Below, in pieces: positions 37,248 through 51,022 of a DNA stretch of 64,000 bases (position 1 is the first letter of the stretch; every line of letters begins with the position of its first letter). The translations under genes were made by a program, and so were the position numbers. The stretch covers positions 1 to 64,000 of the forward strand of contig JAJTHG010000002.1 of the NCBI GenBank assembly GCA_021298835.1. Direction: 5' to 3'. Below the pieces are notes generated by a model, which had not been told where the DNA came from, searched no databases, and was given only the letters and a program-made list of their open reading frames with translations. Source of the DNA: Gemmatimonadota bacterium (lineage in GTDB: Bacteria; Gemmatimonadota; Gemmatimonadetes; Gemmatimonadales; Gemmatimonadaceae).

Positions 37248-38515
37248 GCGGCCTCGGGGACGAGCTCGCACAGCGTCTCGACGTGCGCGGTCTGGGGGAA
37301 CATGTCGTAGCAGGCGAGATGGGCGATGCGCCACCCGGCCAGGCGGGCGACGTCGCGGGCGAGGGTCGCGGGATCGCAGCTGACGTACAGCACCGCGCGG
37401 GGGCGCGGGCTCGCGGCGACGAGCGCGGCCGGCACCGCCGCGTCGCAGCCGGCGCGCGGCGGGTTGAGGAGCACGACGTCGGCCGGCAGCGCGTCGGGGA
37501 GGAGGCGCTCGACGAGGCCCAGCCGGGCCTCCGAGGGGCTGGACAGGCGCGCGGCGGCGTGCGTCACGGCGTCGGCATCCGCCTCGAGCGCGGTGACCCG
37601 CACCCCCGCCCGGGCCAGCGCCACGGCGGCGTCGCCAGCACCGGCGTAGGCATCCACCACGGTTCGGGGCGCGTGGCCGAGCACGCGGGCGACGACGTCG
37701 GCGAGGAGGACGTCGTGCATCGCCGGGTTCACCTGCACGAAGCTGGCCCCGGGCTCGGCACCACCGCGCCCGTCGAACACGAGGCGCCGCCGCCCGCCTG
37801 CGGGCACCCACCAGGCGGCGCGCAGGACCGGCACGGCGTCCGCCAGGGCCGCCACGTCGGCCTCGCGCCAGGTGTCACCGCCCTCGACCACGAGTGCGAC
37901 GCCCTCGTCGAGGCGGCGGACCGACGCGCGCAGCGCGGGAGCGTCGGGGAGGTGGCGACCGGCCCGCAGGATCGCCCGCCAGGCGTCCATGACGGCCGGC
38001 TCGGCGAGGGCGCAGTCGGCAAGCGTGAAGACGCGGTCCGGGTCGTCGTGCGCGTGCAGCCCCGCGCGCCACGGCTCGGTCGGCCGGCCGGAGGGGCGCA
38101 AGGCGAGGGTCAACTTGCGGCGGTAGTGCCACGGGTGTGGCGCCGCGTGCACCGTCGGCACGTGGACTTCGCGGCGGGCGATGCGGCGGAAGGCGTCGGC
38201 GACGATCGCCGCCTTGGCGTGCACCTGCGCGGGATACGACAGGTGCTGCAGCTGGCAGCCGCCGCAGGCGTCGTGCACGTAGTGGGCGCACGGCGGCGCG
38301 ACGCGCGCCGCGGAGGGGTCGAGCACGCGCACGAGGGCCCCGCGCGCGAAGCGGGCCTTCCCGTCGTGCAGGACGGCGGCCTCGACGACGTCGCCGGGCG
38401 CGGTGCGCGGCACGAAGACGACGAGCCCGTCGTCCCGCGCGACGCCGTCGCCGCCGGCGGCCAGGCGGTCGATGTGGAGCGTGCGCACGACAGGTGTCGC
38501 GGCGAGCGGGCTCAC
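37244..38515 (-). CDS. TRAM-domain 23S rRNA/tRNA (uracil-5-)-methyltransferase, RlmD/RlmCD/TrmA family
   Basis: A 423-residue SAM-dependent RNA methyltransferase. N-terminal TRAM domain (about 10-67), a 4Fe-4S cluster motif with CGGCQLQHL (about residue 86), SAM-binding DAYAGAGDAAVALA, NPPRAG, and the nucleophilic cysteine in VSCDPATLARDV (about 380). Which uridine it methylates is not decidable. It overlaps both neighbours by four bases and splits the two halves of the carboxylase alpha subunit; no functional link to carboxylation is known. Confidence 0.9.
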   Translation of the reverse strand: MSPLAATPVVRTLHIDRLAAGGDGVARDDGLVVFVPRTAPGDVVEAAVLHDGKARFARGALVRVLDPSAARVAPPCAHYVHDACGGCQLQHLSYPAQVHAKAAIVADAFRRIARREVHVPTVHAAPHPWHYRRKLTLALRPSGRPTEPWRAGLHAHDDPDRVFTLADCALAEPAVMDAWRAILRAGRHLPDAPALRASVRRLDEGVALVVEGGDTWREADVAALADAVPVLRAAWWVPAGGRRRLVFDGRGGAEPGASFVQVNPAMHDVLLADVVARVLGHAPRTVVDAYAGAGDAAVALARAGVRVTALEADADAVTHAAARLSSPSEARLGLVERLLPDALPADVVLLNPPRAGCDAAVPAALVAASPRPRAVLYVSCDPATLARDVARLAGWRIAHLACYDMFPQTAHVETLCELVPEAA

Positions 38516-40055
38516 GACGACCGGAGCCCCTCACGGCGGCCGGCGAGCCGCCACGCATCGGCGGCGGCGTCCCGCGGCGCGGCGCGTCCGGCCGCCGGGG
38601 ACGCGTCGGCCCCCGCCCGCTGCGCCGGTGCCGTCCGGTCGCGCTGCGCGAGCAGGGCGGCGGCGACCGCCGCCAACTGTTCGACGCGAACCGGCACGGG
38701 CGGCGCGGCCAGCTCGGGGAGCCGCTGCTCGAGCCACTGGATCGAGATGTCCCCGGCGCGGAAGTCGGGATGCTCCATCACGCGCAGGTGGAACTCGCGC
38801 GACGTCTCGACGCCCTCGATGACGAGCTCGGAGAGGGCCCGGTGCATGCGCGCGATCGCGAGGGGCCGCGTGGGGGCGTGGACGACCAGCTTGGCGAGCA
38901 TGGGGTCGTAGAAGAGCGTCACCTCGCCGCCGGCCTCGATGCCGCCGTCCCACCGCACGCCGGGACCGGCGGGCAGGTGCAGGTGCGTGATGCGGCCGGT
39001 GCTGGGCAGGAAGCCGTTCGCGGGGTCCTCGGCGGTGATGCGGCACTCGATCGCCCAGCCGCGGGGCTCGAAGACGGTGCCGTCGGCGAACGGGAGCCGC
39101 TCGCCGGCGGCGATGCGCAGCTGCCACTGCACGAGGTCGAGCCCGGTGACGCACTCGGTGACCGGGTGCTCGACCTGGATGCGCGTGTTCATCTCGAGGA
39201 AGTAGAAGCGGCCGTCGCGGTCGAGCAGGAACTCGCAGGTGCCGGCGTTGGCGTAGCCGGCGGCGCGGCCGGCCGCGACGGCGGTCTCGCCCATGCGGCG
39301 CCGCAGTTCGGGCGAGACGGCCACCGACGGCGCCTCCTCGATCATCTTCTGGTGCCGGCGCTGCACCGAGCATTCGCGCTCGCCGATGGCGAGGCCCGTC
39401 CCGTGGTGGTCGAAGAGGACCTGGATCTCGACGTGCCGCGGTCCCTCGATGTACTTCTCGACGTAAACGCTGTCGTCGCCGAAGGCGTTCTGCGCCTCGC
39501 GGCGCGCTGCGGCGAGCGCGGCGGCGAGCTCGCCGGGCTGCCGCACGACGCGCATCCCCTTGCCGCCCCCGCCGGCGGCGGCCTTGAGGAGCACCGGATA
39601 CCCGAATCGCTCGGCGATCCCGGCGGCCTCGGCGGCGTCGCGCAGGCCATCGGTGGTGCCGGGGACCACGGGGACGCCGGCACCGATGGCGAGCTGCCGA
39701 GCAGCGGTCTTCGAGCCCATCGCCTCGATCGCCTCGGCCGGCGGTCCGACCCACACCAGCCCCGCGTCGCGCACGGCGCGCGCGAACCAGGCCCGCTCGC
39801 TGAGGAAGCCGTAGCCGGGGTGCACCGCCTCCGCCCCGGTCGCCCGCGCGACCTCGATCAGCCGGTCGCCGAGGAGGTAGGAATCCTTCGAGGGGGGCGG
39901 CCCGATGCACACCGCCTCGTCGGCCTCGCGCACGTGCGGCGAGCGGGCGTCGGCCTCCGAGTACACGGCGACGGACCGCACCCCCAGTTCCCGGCAGGCG
40001 CGGATGATGCGCAGCGCGATCTCGCCGCGGTTGGCGACCAGCAGCCGGGAGAACA

Positions 40056-40056
<1 letters not shown>
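38512..40056 (-). CDS. Biotin carboxylase subunit of acyl-CoA (propionyl-CoA/acetyl-CoA) carboxylase
   Basis: A 514-residue ATP-grasp biotin carboxylase. MFSRLLVANRGEIALRI start, glycine loop AAAGGGGKGMRVV, catalytic EMNTRIQVEHPVTE, and the C-terminal HLHLPAGPGVRWDGG region are complete. It is ~60 residues longer than stand-alone AccC: after residue 450 comes an Ala/Arg-rich linker ending in WRLAGRREG, the point where the transfer domain starts in fused alpha subunits. Shares one base with the carboxyltransferase stop (TGATG). Confidence 0.93.
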
Positions 40057-41606
<1,550 letters not shown>

Positions 41607-41621
41607 AGGCGTCGAAGGCTA
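41607..41621 (-). promoter_or_regulatory. Leaderless promoter element of the acyl-CoA carboxylase operon
   Basis: Minus-strand TAGCCT (41621-41616) followed by TCGACGCCT and ATG. It copies the accD start region apart from one substitution and one extra base. No Shine-Dalgarno. Confidence 0.5.
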
Positions 41622-41727
41622 GCCCGCGCGTGCCGGGGTCGCCAGCGGCGGGACACCGCCGCGCCATGCGTGATGGCGGGCTGCCGGCGCCGAGCCTCGA
41701 CACTGTCACGCTGGCACCGGGTATGCG

Positions 41728-43657
<1,930 letters not shown>

Positions 43658-43671
<14 letters not shown>

Positions 43672-44305
43672 TCGCGGCCGTCGTCGCGGCCGTCGTCGCG
43701 GCCGTCGTCGCGCCGTCGCGCCGGACGCGGAGGGCGGCGCTCAGGTCCCGCCGGTGCGCCCAGAGGATCACGAGCACCAGCGCCACCAACGTCGCCGTGA
43801 GCCCGCCCGGGAGGCCGAGCCCGCGGGCTACCGGCACGAGGGCGACCACCGCGGCGAGTCCCGCGAGGTGCGGGCGGCGCGTGGCCAGCACCGTCGCCGC
43901 CGCCACCAACAGCAGGTGCAGCGCCAGCCATGGTGTCGCCACCGGCACCGCCCCGATGGCGGTCGCGATCCCCTTGCCGCCTCTGAAGTGCAACTGCGGC
44001 GGCCAGACGTGGCCCGCGACGACCATCAGCGCCGCGACGCCGCAGACCTCAGGGGGGGCCTCCACGAGCCGCGGGAGCCACACGGCGACCGCGCCCTTGA
44101 GGCAGTCGAGCGCGAAGACGAGCACGAAGCCCCGGCGCCCCAGCACCCGCCCGGCGTTCGTCGCCCCGGCGTTGCCGCTGTGCAACGCGCGGATGTCGGT
44201 GCCGCGAGCGGCGCGCACGACGTAGTAGGCGGCCGACAGCGCCCCGACGGCGTACCCCGAGGTGCCGAAGGCGAAGGCCTGCACGGCCGGCGACAGGTGG
44301 AACAC
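43658..44305 (-). CDS. plsY: Glycerol-3-phosphate acyltransferase PlsY
   Basis: A 215-residue inner-membrane enzyme acylating glycerol-3-phosphate from acyl-phosphate, the first step of phospholipid synthesis. HSGNAGATNAGRVLG, GHVWPPQLHFRGGKGIATAIG match the conserved loops. Start is GTG 44305, six bases after a TAGCTT box. The C-terminus is extended by TTAA repeats from a 12-base tandem repeat, and the last 14 bases overlap the 3' end of the convergent kinase gene. Confidence 0.92.
43671..43706. repeat. Tandem repeat, 12-base unit x3, at the plsY 3' end
   Basis: Three exact copies of GTCGCGGCCGTC and part of a fourth, starting at the last base of the kinase stop codon and encoding the TTAA repeats of the PlsY tail. 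In-frame for plsY. Confidence 0.9.
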
Positions 44306-44311
44306 GCCCGG

Positions 44312-44317
44312 AAGCTA
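44312..44317 (-). promoter_or_regulatory. TAGCTT -10-like box of plsY
   Basis: Minus-strand TAGCTT (44317-44312), six bases (CCGGGC) before the GTG start at 44305. Same sequence as the accD box. No Shine-Dalgarno, so a leaderless transcript is likely. Confidence 0.45.
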
Positions 44318-44603
44318 TCGCGCGGCCGGGGGGCTCTCCTCCCACGCCGGACGGCCATCCGCCCGCCCGGTCCCCCGCGCGCTCATGCGCCGCGTCCAGC
44401 CGCCGATACCTGCCAGTGCCGGGCGCATCGGCCCCGCGCGCTGCTCGACCACGCATCTCTCGCGCCTAGCGATGTCTCCCCGTCTCCTCCGCCTCCTCCC
44501 CCTGCTGGCGATCCTGCTGGCGATGCCGACGGTTCGCCTGGAATGCGGGGACGTGCAGGAGGGCGTCGGGTCGCGGACGCGCCGCCGCCCAGCGGCTGAC
44601 GCA

Positions 44604-44639
44604 CGAACGCCCGGCCCCCGAGCGGGGACCGGGCGTTCG
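44604..44639 (-). terminator. Strong rpsA terminator hairpin
   Basis: CGAACGCCCGG (44604-44614) and CCGGGCGTTCG (44629-44639) form an 11-bp perfect stem, extended after one mismatch by CCCC/GGGG around a GAGC loop. It starts 21 bases past the rpsA stop. The most stable hairpin in the window; no T-run follows. Confidence 0.75.
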
Positions 44640-44659
44640 CGGCAGGGGACGACCGGGGC

Positions 44660-46414
44660 TCAGCCCTCGGCCGACTCGTCCTCGTCGTCCTTGTGGATCT
44701 TGATCGTCTCCGGCCGCGGCGGCTGCTCCGCGGGGATGTCGGTGACGGTCAGGACGATGCGGCGATGGATGGGATCGACCTCGAGGATGCGGAGGTCGAG
44801 GAACATCCCGTCATAGACGACCTCGGCCGGCGAGGTGATCGCCTTGGGGCTCGGCAGCTGCGAGATCGGCACGAAGCCCTCGAGGTCGTTGCCCATGTCC
44901 ACGACGACGCCCTTCTCCATGAGGCGGGCGACGGTGCCGCGGAGCTCGGTGCCGACGGGGTACGACTCGCCGATCTTGAGCCACGGATCCTCGGTGGCCT
45001 GCTTGAGGCCGAGGGAGATCCGCTTGTTCTCGCTGTCGATGTTGAGGATGACGACGTTGACCGCGTCGCCCTTCTTGACGACCTCCGACGGATGCTGGAC
45101 GCGCTTGGTCCAGGACATGTCGGAGATGTGGACGAGGCCGTCGATGCCGGGCTCGATCTCGACGAACGCGCCGAACGAGGTGAGGTTGCGGACCTTGCCC
45201 TCGAGGCGGGTGCCGACGGGGTACTTGAGGGGCAGCACCATCCACGGATCCTGCTCGGTCTGCTTCATGCCGAGCGAGATCTTCTCCTCGTTCGGATCGA
45301 CCTTGAGCACGACCGCTTCGATGCTCTCGCCGATCGAGACGAGCTTCGAGGGGTGCCGGACGTTGCGCGTCCAGGACATCTCGGAGATGTGGACGAGCCC
45401 CTCGATGCCGGGCTCGAGCTCGATGAAGGCGCCGTAGTTGGTGATGCTGACGACCTTGCCCGAGACGCGGGTGCCGACCGGGTAGCGGGCGGCGACGTCC
45501 TTCCAGGGGTAGGCCTGGAGCTGCTTGAGGCCGAGCGAGATGCGCTCGCGCTCCCAGTCGATGTCGAGCACCTTGACCTCGAGCTCCATCCCGATCTGGA
45601 CCATCTCGGTCGGGTGCTGGATGCGGCCCCACGACATGTCGGTGATGTGGAGCAGGCCGTCCACGCCGCCGAGGTCGATGAAGGCGCCGAAGTCGGTGAT
45701 GTTCTTGACGACGCCCTTCCGCACCTGGTCCTTCGCAAGCTCCTTCATGAGCTTCTCGCGCTTGCCGGCGCGCTCCTGCTCGAGGATCACGCGGCGCGAG
45801 ACGACGATGTTGCGGCGGCGCTTGTTGAGCTTGATGATCTTGAACTCGTACTTCTGGCCGAGCAGCTCGTCGATGTTCGGGACGCGCCGGAGCGCGATCT
45901 GCGAGCCGGGGAGGAAGGCCTCGACGCCCATGAGATCCACGACCACGCCGCCCTTGATCTTCTTGACAAGCACGCCCTCGACGGGCTGATCGGACTCGTA
46001 CGCGACCCGGATCTTCTCCCAGACGCGCATGAAGTCGGCCTTCTTCTTGGAGAGGACGACCGCGCCGTTCTGGTCCTCGAGGTTCTCGAGGAGGACCTCG
46101 ACCGTGTCCCCGGCCTTGAGGTCGGGGAGGTCGCGGAATTCCTCGACCGGGATCGCGCCCTCCGACTTGAAGCCGACGTCGAGGATCACGAGGTTGTCGC
46201 GGATCTCGAGCACGGTCGCCGACACGATCTCGCCCTCGTCGATCGAGGCCATCGTGCCGTTGTACATGGCCATCATGGCCTCGAGCTCGTCCGCCGAGTA
46301 GTCGTCCTCGTCGTAGAGTTCGGGGCGCAGGTTGGCGAGGGGGCGCAGTTGCGCCTTCTGGATCTTCTGGCGCTCGCGCGCCGTGATCGGCGCGGGCGTG
46401 GTGGGTGCCGTCAT
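44660..46414 (-). CDS. rpsA: Ribosomal protein S1 (bS1), six S1 domains
   Basis: A 584-residue mRNA-binding protein. Six S1/OB repeats are visible, the last four marked by recurring GLLHITDMSW, GLVHISEMSW, GLVHISDMSW and GFVPISQL. ATG 46414 is chosen: GGAG lies six bases upstream. An in-frame TTG at 46420 is weaker. N-terminal ~50 residues are a charged leader. The acidic C-terminus (KDDEDESAEG) is typical of this phylum-like type. A palindromic leader, a promoter and a tandem repeat precede it. Confidence 0.96.
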   Translation of the reverse strand: MTAPTTPAPITARERQKIQKAQLRPLANLRPELYDEDDYSADELEAMMAMYNGTMASIDEGEIVSATVLEIRDNLVILDVGFKSEGAIPVEEFRDLPDLKAGDTVEVLLENLEDQNGAVVLSKKKADFMRVWEKIRVAYESDQPVEGVLVKKIKGGVVVDLMGVEAFLPGSQIALRRVPNIDELLGQKYEFKIIKLNKRRRNIVVSRRVILEQERAGKREKLMKELAKDQVRKGVVKNITDFGAFIDLGGVDGLLHITDMSWGRIQHPTEMVQIGMELEVKVLDIDWERERISLGLKQLQAYPWKDVAARYPVGTRVSGKVVSITNYGAFIELEPGIEGLVHISEMSWTRNVRHPSKLVSIGESIEAVVLKVDPNEEKISLGMKQTEQDPWMVLPLKYPVGTRLEGKVRNLTSFGAFVEIEPGIDGLVHISDMSWTKRVQHPSEVVKKGDAVNVVILNIDSENKRISLGLKQATEDPWLKIGESYPVGTELRGTVARLMEKGVVVDMGNDLEGFVPISQLPSPKAITSPAEVVYDGMFLDLRILEVDPIHRRIVLTVTDIPAEQPPRPETIKIHKDDEDESAEG

Positions 46415-46442
46415 GGGCAACTCCGGGGCGCGGGGGATTCGG

Positions 46443-46458
46443 CTCGCCGCGCGGCGAG
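46443..46458 (-). promoter_or_regulatory. Perfect palindrome in the rpsA leader
   Basis: CTCGCCGC directly followed by GCGGCGAG, a 16-base palindrome, 28 bases upstream of the rpsA ATG and downstream of its predicted promoter. It could fold as a CTCGCC/GGCGAG hairpin in the mRNA, a candidate S1 autoregulatory element. Confidence 0.45.
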
Positions 46459-46507
46459 GCTTCGGGGTATGGGGTCGCTCACCGGCGGACGCCGGGGCGA
46501 GCCTCGC

Positions 46508-46536
46508 AATATCGCGTGACCGGACCGGGGGTTCAA
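46508..46536 (-). promoter_or_regulatory. Predicted rpsA promoter
   Basis: Minus-strand TTGAAC (46536-46531), exactly 17 bases, GATATT (46513-46508), giving a leader of about 85-90 bases. The four-copy repeat at 46541-46588 abuts it on the upstream side. Confidence 0.45.
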
Positions 46537-46540
46537 GGGT

Positions 46541-46588
46541 CGGAGGATCCCCCGGAGGATCCCCCGGAGGATCCCCCGGAGGATCCCG
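46541..46588. repeat. Tandem repeat, 12-base unit x4, immediately upstream of the rpsA promoter
   Basis: Four copies of CGGAGGATCCCC (last base of the fourth differs) between the cmk stop and the predicted rpsA -35, ending four bases from it. Copy-number change would alter the region an UP-element or activator would contact. Confidence 0.9.
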
Positions 46589-46603
46589 CCGCTCCCGCCC
46601 CGG

Positions 46604-47272
46604 TCAGCCCGTCCGCGCCGCCGCCGCGCGCGCGAGGGCCACGATCCGCTCGACCTGCTCGACCTGCGTCAGGTACGTCGTGTCGATCAGCACCGCATCG
46701 GCCGCCTGCACGGTCTGCGTCGCATCGGCCGCGTCACGCTTGACCAGCGCGTCGGTCTCGGCGGCGATCTCGTCGTCGGCGGCCGGTCGCCCGAGGCGCT
46801 GGACGAGGCGGCGCCGAGCGCGTTCCCACGGGTCGGCGACGAGGAAGACCTTGAGCGTCGCCTCGGGGAAGACCGCCGTGCCCATGTCGCGCCCGTCCAC
46901 CACGACGTGATGGGCCTCCGCCGCCGCCCGCACCTGCGCGTTCACCCACGCGCGCACCGCCGGCATGCGGGCGACCAGCGAGACGTGCCCCGTCACCGCC
47001 GGCCCGCGGATCTCGTCGTCGCACGGCGCCCCGTCGAGGGTCGGGGCGACGCTCGTCCCGGCGTCGCGGCGTCCGACGCGGGCCGAGGCGGCGAGCACGC
47101 CCTCGTCCGTCCACGCTTCGGGCGGCGCGCCGGTGCGCAGCGTCGCCGCCGTCGCGGCACGATAGAAGGCGCCGCTGTCCACGTGGCGCCAGCCGAGCTC
47201 GCGGGCGACCCACTGGGCCGTGGAGCTCTTCCCCGACGCGGCGGGACCGTCAATGGCGACGACGAATGGCAT
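46604..47272 (-). CDS. cmk: Cytidylate kinase
   Basis: A 222-residue P-loop kinase phosphorylating CMP/dCMP. IDGPAASGKSSTA is the Walker A, HVDSGAFYRA the nucleotide-binding segment (SGAFYR in place of the common SGAMYR), and VVDGRDMGTAVFP the conserved VDGRD-GT. The cmk-rpsA neighbourhood is conserved in many bacteria. ATG 47272 has TAGGTT six bases upstream, made partly from the aroA stop codon. Confidence 0.95.
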   Translation of the reverse strand: MPFVVAIDGPAASGKSSTAQWVARELGWRHVDSGAFYRAATAATLRTGAPPEAWTDEGVLAASARVGRRDAGTSVAPTLDGAPCDDEIRGPAVTGHVSLVARMPAVRAWVNAQVRAAAEAHHVVVDGRDMGTAVFPEATLKVFLVADPWERARRRLVQRLGRPAADDEIAAETDALVKRDAADATQTVQAADAVLIDTTYLTQVEQVERIVALARAAAARTG

Positions 47273-47278
47273 GCGGCA

Positions 47279-47284
47279 AACCTA
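47279..47284 (-). promoter_or_regulatory. TAGGTT -10-like box of cmk built on the aroA stop codon
   Basis: Minus-strand TAGGTT (47284-47279); TAG is the aroA stop. Six bases separate it from the cmk ATG. Same arrangement as folC-hisS. Confidence 0.45.
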
Positions 47285-48558
47285 GCGCCGCGTCACGCGT
47301 GCGAGGTCGTCCCAGAAGCCGGGATAGCTGACGGCCACGCATCCCGGGTCGTCCACGACAATCCCGCCGCCGGTCGCGGCACCCAGCACGCCGAACGCCA
47401 TCGCCAACCGGTGATCGGCGTGCGTCACGACGCGGCCGACCAGCGGCGCGTCGGTCCCCTCGACGACGAGTCCGTCCTCGAGCTCGGACGCCGACACGCC
47501 GACGGCGCGGAGGTTGGCGACGACGGCGGCGATGCGATCGCTCTCCTTGCCGCGCAGCTCCCCGGCGTCGCGGATGGTCGTCGTGCCGGCGGCGCGGGCC
47601 GCCACGCAGGCGAGCAGCGGCAGCTCGTCGATCATCGCCGGAATGTCCGCCCCGCCGACCGTCACCCCCTGCAGCGCGGCCGGCTGCACGACGAGCGTGC
47701 CGATCGGCTCGGCGCCCGCCACCGTTTCGTCCTCGCGTGCCACGCGGGCCCCCATGGCCATCAGCGCGTCGAGGAACCCGGTGCGCGTGCGGTTGAGTCC
47801 GACGCCCGGCAGCCGCAGCACGCCGTCCCCCGCGAGTGTCGCCAAGGCGACGAAGAAGGCCGCGGAGGACGCATCGGCCGGCACGTCCAGGTCGAGCGGC
47901 CGCAGCGACGCGACCGGGTCGAGCGCCACCGTCGCGCCGCGGCGGGAGACCTTCGCGCCCATCGCCTGCAGCATCCGCTCCGTGTGGTCGCGCGACGGGG
48001 CGGGCTCGGTGACCGACACCGGCACCCCGGCGGCATGCCCGGCCAGCAGGACCGCGCTCTTGACCTGCGCGCTCGCCGTCTCAGCGCGCCACTCGATCGA
48101 CCGGAGCGCCCCGCCCTGCACCGTCATCGGGAGCCCCTCGCCCTTGGCACCGCCGAACGTCACCGTCGCCCCCATGGCCTCCAGCGGCCGCGCGACCCGC
48201 CGCATCGGGCGCCGGCTCAGGCTCGCGTCGCCCACGAACGTCGCGGCGAATGGGTGCGCGGCGACGAGGCCGGCAACGAGGCGCGCGGTCGTGCCGGAGT
48301 TGCCGCAGGCGAGCGGCGTCGGCGGGGCGACGAAGCCGCGACGGCCGACACCGGCGACGGTCACCGTCGGCCCGACGGGCGGGACCGTCACCCCCATCGC
48401 GCGCAGGACGCCCGCGGTCGAGCGCACGTCATCGCCCGCGAGCAGGCCACGGATCCGGCTCGTGCCGGTGGCGAGCGCAGCGAGGAGCAGCGCGCGGTGG
48501 CTGATGGACTTGTCGCCCGGCACGCGCAGCGTGCCGTCCACGACGAGCGGGCGTCGGC

Positions 48559-48571
<13 letters not shown>
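47282..48571 (-). CDS. aroA: 3-phosphoshikimate 1-carboxyvinyltransferase (EPSP synthase)
   Basis: A 429-residue shikimate-pathway enzyme. GDKSISHRALLLA (PEP-binding lysine), LACGNSGTTARL, GDASLSRRPMRR, and the C-terminal HADHRLAMAF are intact. The glycine motif reads GNSGTT and the RPMRR motif is standard. GTG 48571 (overlapping dapD by 13 bases) is used; a CTG at 48562 that overlaps the dapD stop as CTGA is an alternative. Continues the dap operon. Confidence 0.96.
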
Positions 48572-49427
<856 letters not shown>

Positions 49428-49431
<4 letters not shown>

Positions 49432-50315
49432 GCCAGCGCTCCCACGGCGCGCAAGGCGGCCCGCACCGCGTCCTCGTGCCGCCGGTCGAGGGGCACGAGC
49501 GGAAGCCGGAGGTGGTTGGCGATCCGCCCGAGCATCGCGAGCGCCGCCTTGACCGGCAACGGGTTCGACTCGATGAAGGCCGCGTCGAACCACGGCAGCA
49601 GCCGGAAGTGGAGCGCGCGGGCCCGCCCGACGTCGCCGGCCAGCGCCGCGTCGGCCAGCTCGGCCATCGCCCGCGGCGTCACGTTCGACGCGACCGAGAT
49701 CACGCCGTCCCCGCCGGCGGCGAGGAGGGGCAGCGTGAAGGCGTCGTCGCCGGAGAGCACGCTGAAGTGCGCCGGCCGGTCGGCGAGGATCGCCCCCATC
49801 TGCCCCCAGTTCGCCGAGGCCTCCTTGACGGCGACCACGTTGGGGATCGTCGCGAGCTCGAGCGTCGTGCGCGCCTCGAGGTTCACCCCGGTGCGGCCCG
49901 GCACGTTGTACGCGCACACGGGGAGCGGGGTCGCGTCGGCCACGCGGCGGAAGTGCTCGACGAGCGCCCGCTGCGGCGGCTTGTTGTACATCGGCGTCAC
50001 GTGCAGCAGATGGGTCGCGCCCGCGGCGTGCATCTCCCGGCTGAGCGCGACGGCGCGGGCGGTGTCGTTGGCCCCGGCGCCGGCCATCACCGGCACGCGG
50101 CCCTTGGTCTGGTCCACCACGACCTCGACGACGCGCCGCTGCTCGGCGGGGGTGAGCGTGGCGGCCTCGCCAGTCGAACCGACCGGAACGAGGAAATGGA
50201 TGCCCTCGGCGATCTGCCACTCGACGAGGGCGCGGAGGGCGGGCTCGTCGAGGATGCCGCCCGCGGTGAACGGGGTGACCAGCGCGGTGCCGCAGCCGGT
50301 GAGTCGGGTCGTCAT
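49428..50315 (-). CDS. dapA: 4-hydroxy-tetrahydrodipicolinate synthase
   Basis: A 295-residue TIM-barrel aldolase condensing pyruvate with aspartate semialdehyde. GSTGEAATL, the tyrosine motif YNVPGRTGVN, and the Schiff-base lysine in VAVKEASANW (about residue 163) are intact. Overlaps dapB (ATGA) and dapD (ATGA). Confidence 0.96.
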
Positions 50316-51022
50316 GTCGGGAGGGGATCGAGGCCGAGGACGTGGCGCATGGTGAACACGCCGCGACGCCCCGCGAGCCACGCCGCGGCCGAAAGCGCGC
50401 CGTCGGCGAAGACGCGGCGGTCGCGCGCCTCGTGGGTGAGCGTGACCTGCTCGAAGGGCGCGTCGGCCACGAGCGTGTGGGTCCCGGGGACGTGCCCCGT
50501 GCGGATGCTCGTGACCGGCACGTCGCGGCCGCTGCCTTCGGCCGCCGCCGCGGCGAGCGCGCGCGCGGTGCCGCTCGGGGCATCGCGCTTGGCGGCATGG
50601 TGCACGTCCACGAGATGCAGCGCGAGGCCCGGCACGCGGGCCAGCCGCGCCGCGGCCTCGCGGACGAGGTCGGTGAACAGGACCACGCCGGGCGAGAAGT
50701 TGGGGGCATGCAGCAGGGCACCCCCGGACGCTGCCACCTCCGCCGCGACGGCCGGCAGGTCGTCGTGCCACCCCGTCGTCCCGACCACCACCGGCACCCC
50801 GGCCGCGAGGCACGCCCGGATGTTCGCCGGCGCCGCGCCGGGCACGGTGAACTCGATCGCCACCTCGACCCCCGCCAGCGCGGCCGGACCCAACGGGCGA
50901 CCGGTCGCGTCGCCGTGCGCGCCGAAGTGCGCGACCACCGTGAAGCCGCGCTCCGGGGCGAGCGCCGCGACGGCGCGACCCATCCGGCCGTCACCGATGA
51001 CCGCCAGTCGCCGCCCGCTCAT
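50312..51022 (-). CDS. dapB: 4-hydroxy-tetrahydrodipicolinate reductase
   Basis: A 236-residue NAD(P)H reductase, at the short end for the family. GDGRMGRAVA dinucleotide loop, VGTTGW, APNFSPGVVLF, and the substrate lysine region HHAAKRDAPSGTA are present. ATG 51022 overlaps the lysC stop by four bases. Confidence 0.95.
   Translation of the reverse strand: MSGRRLAVIGDGRMGRAVAALAPERGFTVVAHFGAHGDATGRPLGPAALAGVEVAIEFTVPGAAPANIRACLAAGVPVVVGTTGWHDDLPAVAAEVAASGGALLHAPNFSPGVVLFTDLVREAAARLARVPGLALHLVDVHHAAKRDAPSGTARALAAAAAEGSGRDVPVTSIRTGHVPGTHTLVADAPFEQVTLTHEARDRRVFADGALSAAAWLAGRRGVFTMRHVLGLDPLPT

Larger units (their letters stand above)
44306..44659. other. 354-base spacer between plsY and rpsA
   Basis: No convincing gene. 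At 44312-44317 (minus) is the TAGCTT box of plsY. A plus-strand frame from ATG 44472 begins like a signal peptide (MSPRLLRLLPLLAILLAMP) but runs on without a stop through the rpsA terminator and antisense to rpsA, so it is not annotated. The strong terminator at 44604-44639 ends rpsA transcription. The remaining ~150 bases show nothing I recognise. Confidence 0.6.

Noticed and set aside
41660-41680. CGCCAT-GCGTG-ATGGCG inverted repeat between the carboxylase operon and the kinase gene
   Set aside because: A six-base stem is within chance at this G+C, and it does not align with either start region or -10 box.
44472-44816. Plus-strand frame starting with a signal-peptide-like MSPRLLRLLPLLAILLAMP in the plsY-rpsA spacer
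   Set aside because: It has no stop before running through the rpsA terminator and antisense into rpsA, and no Shine-Dalgarno or clear -10 box. It could be a gene remnant but is not supportable.
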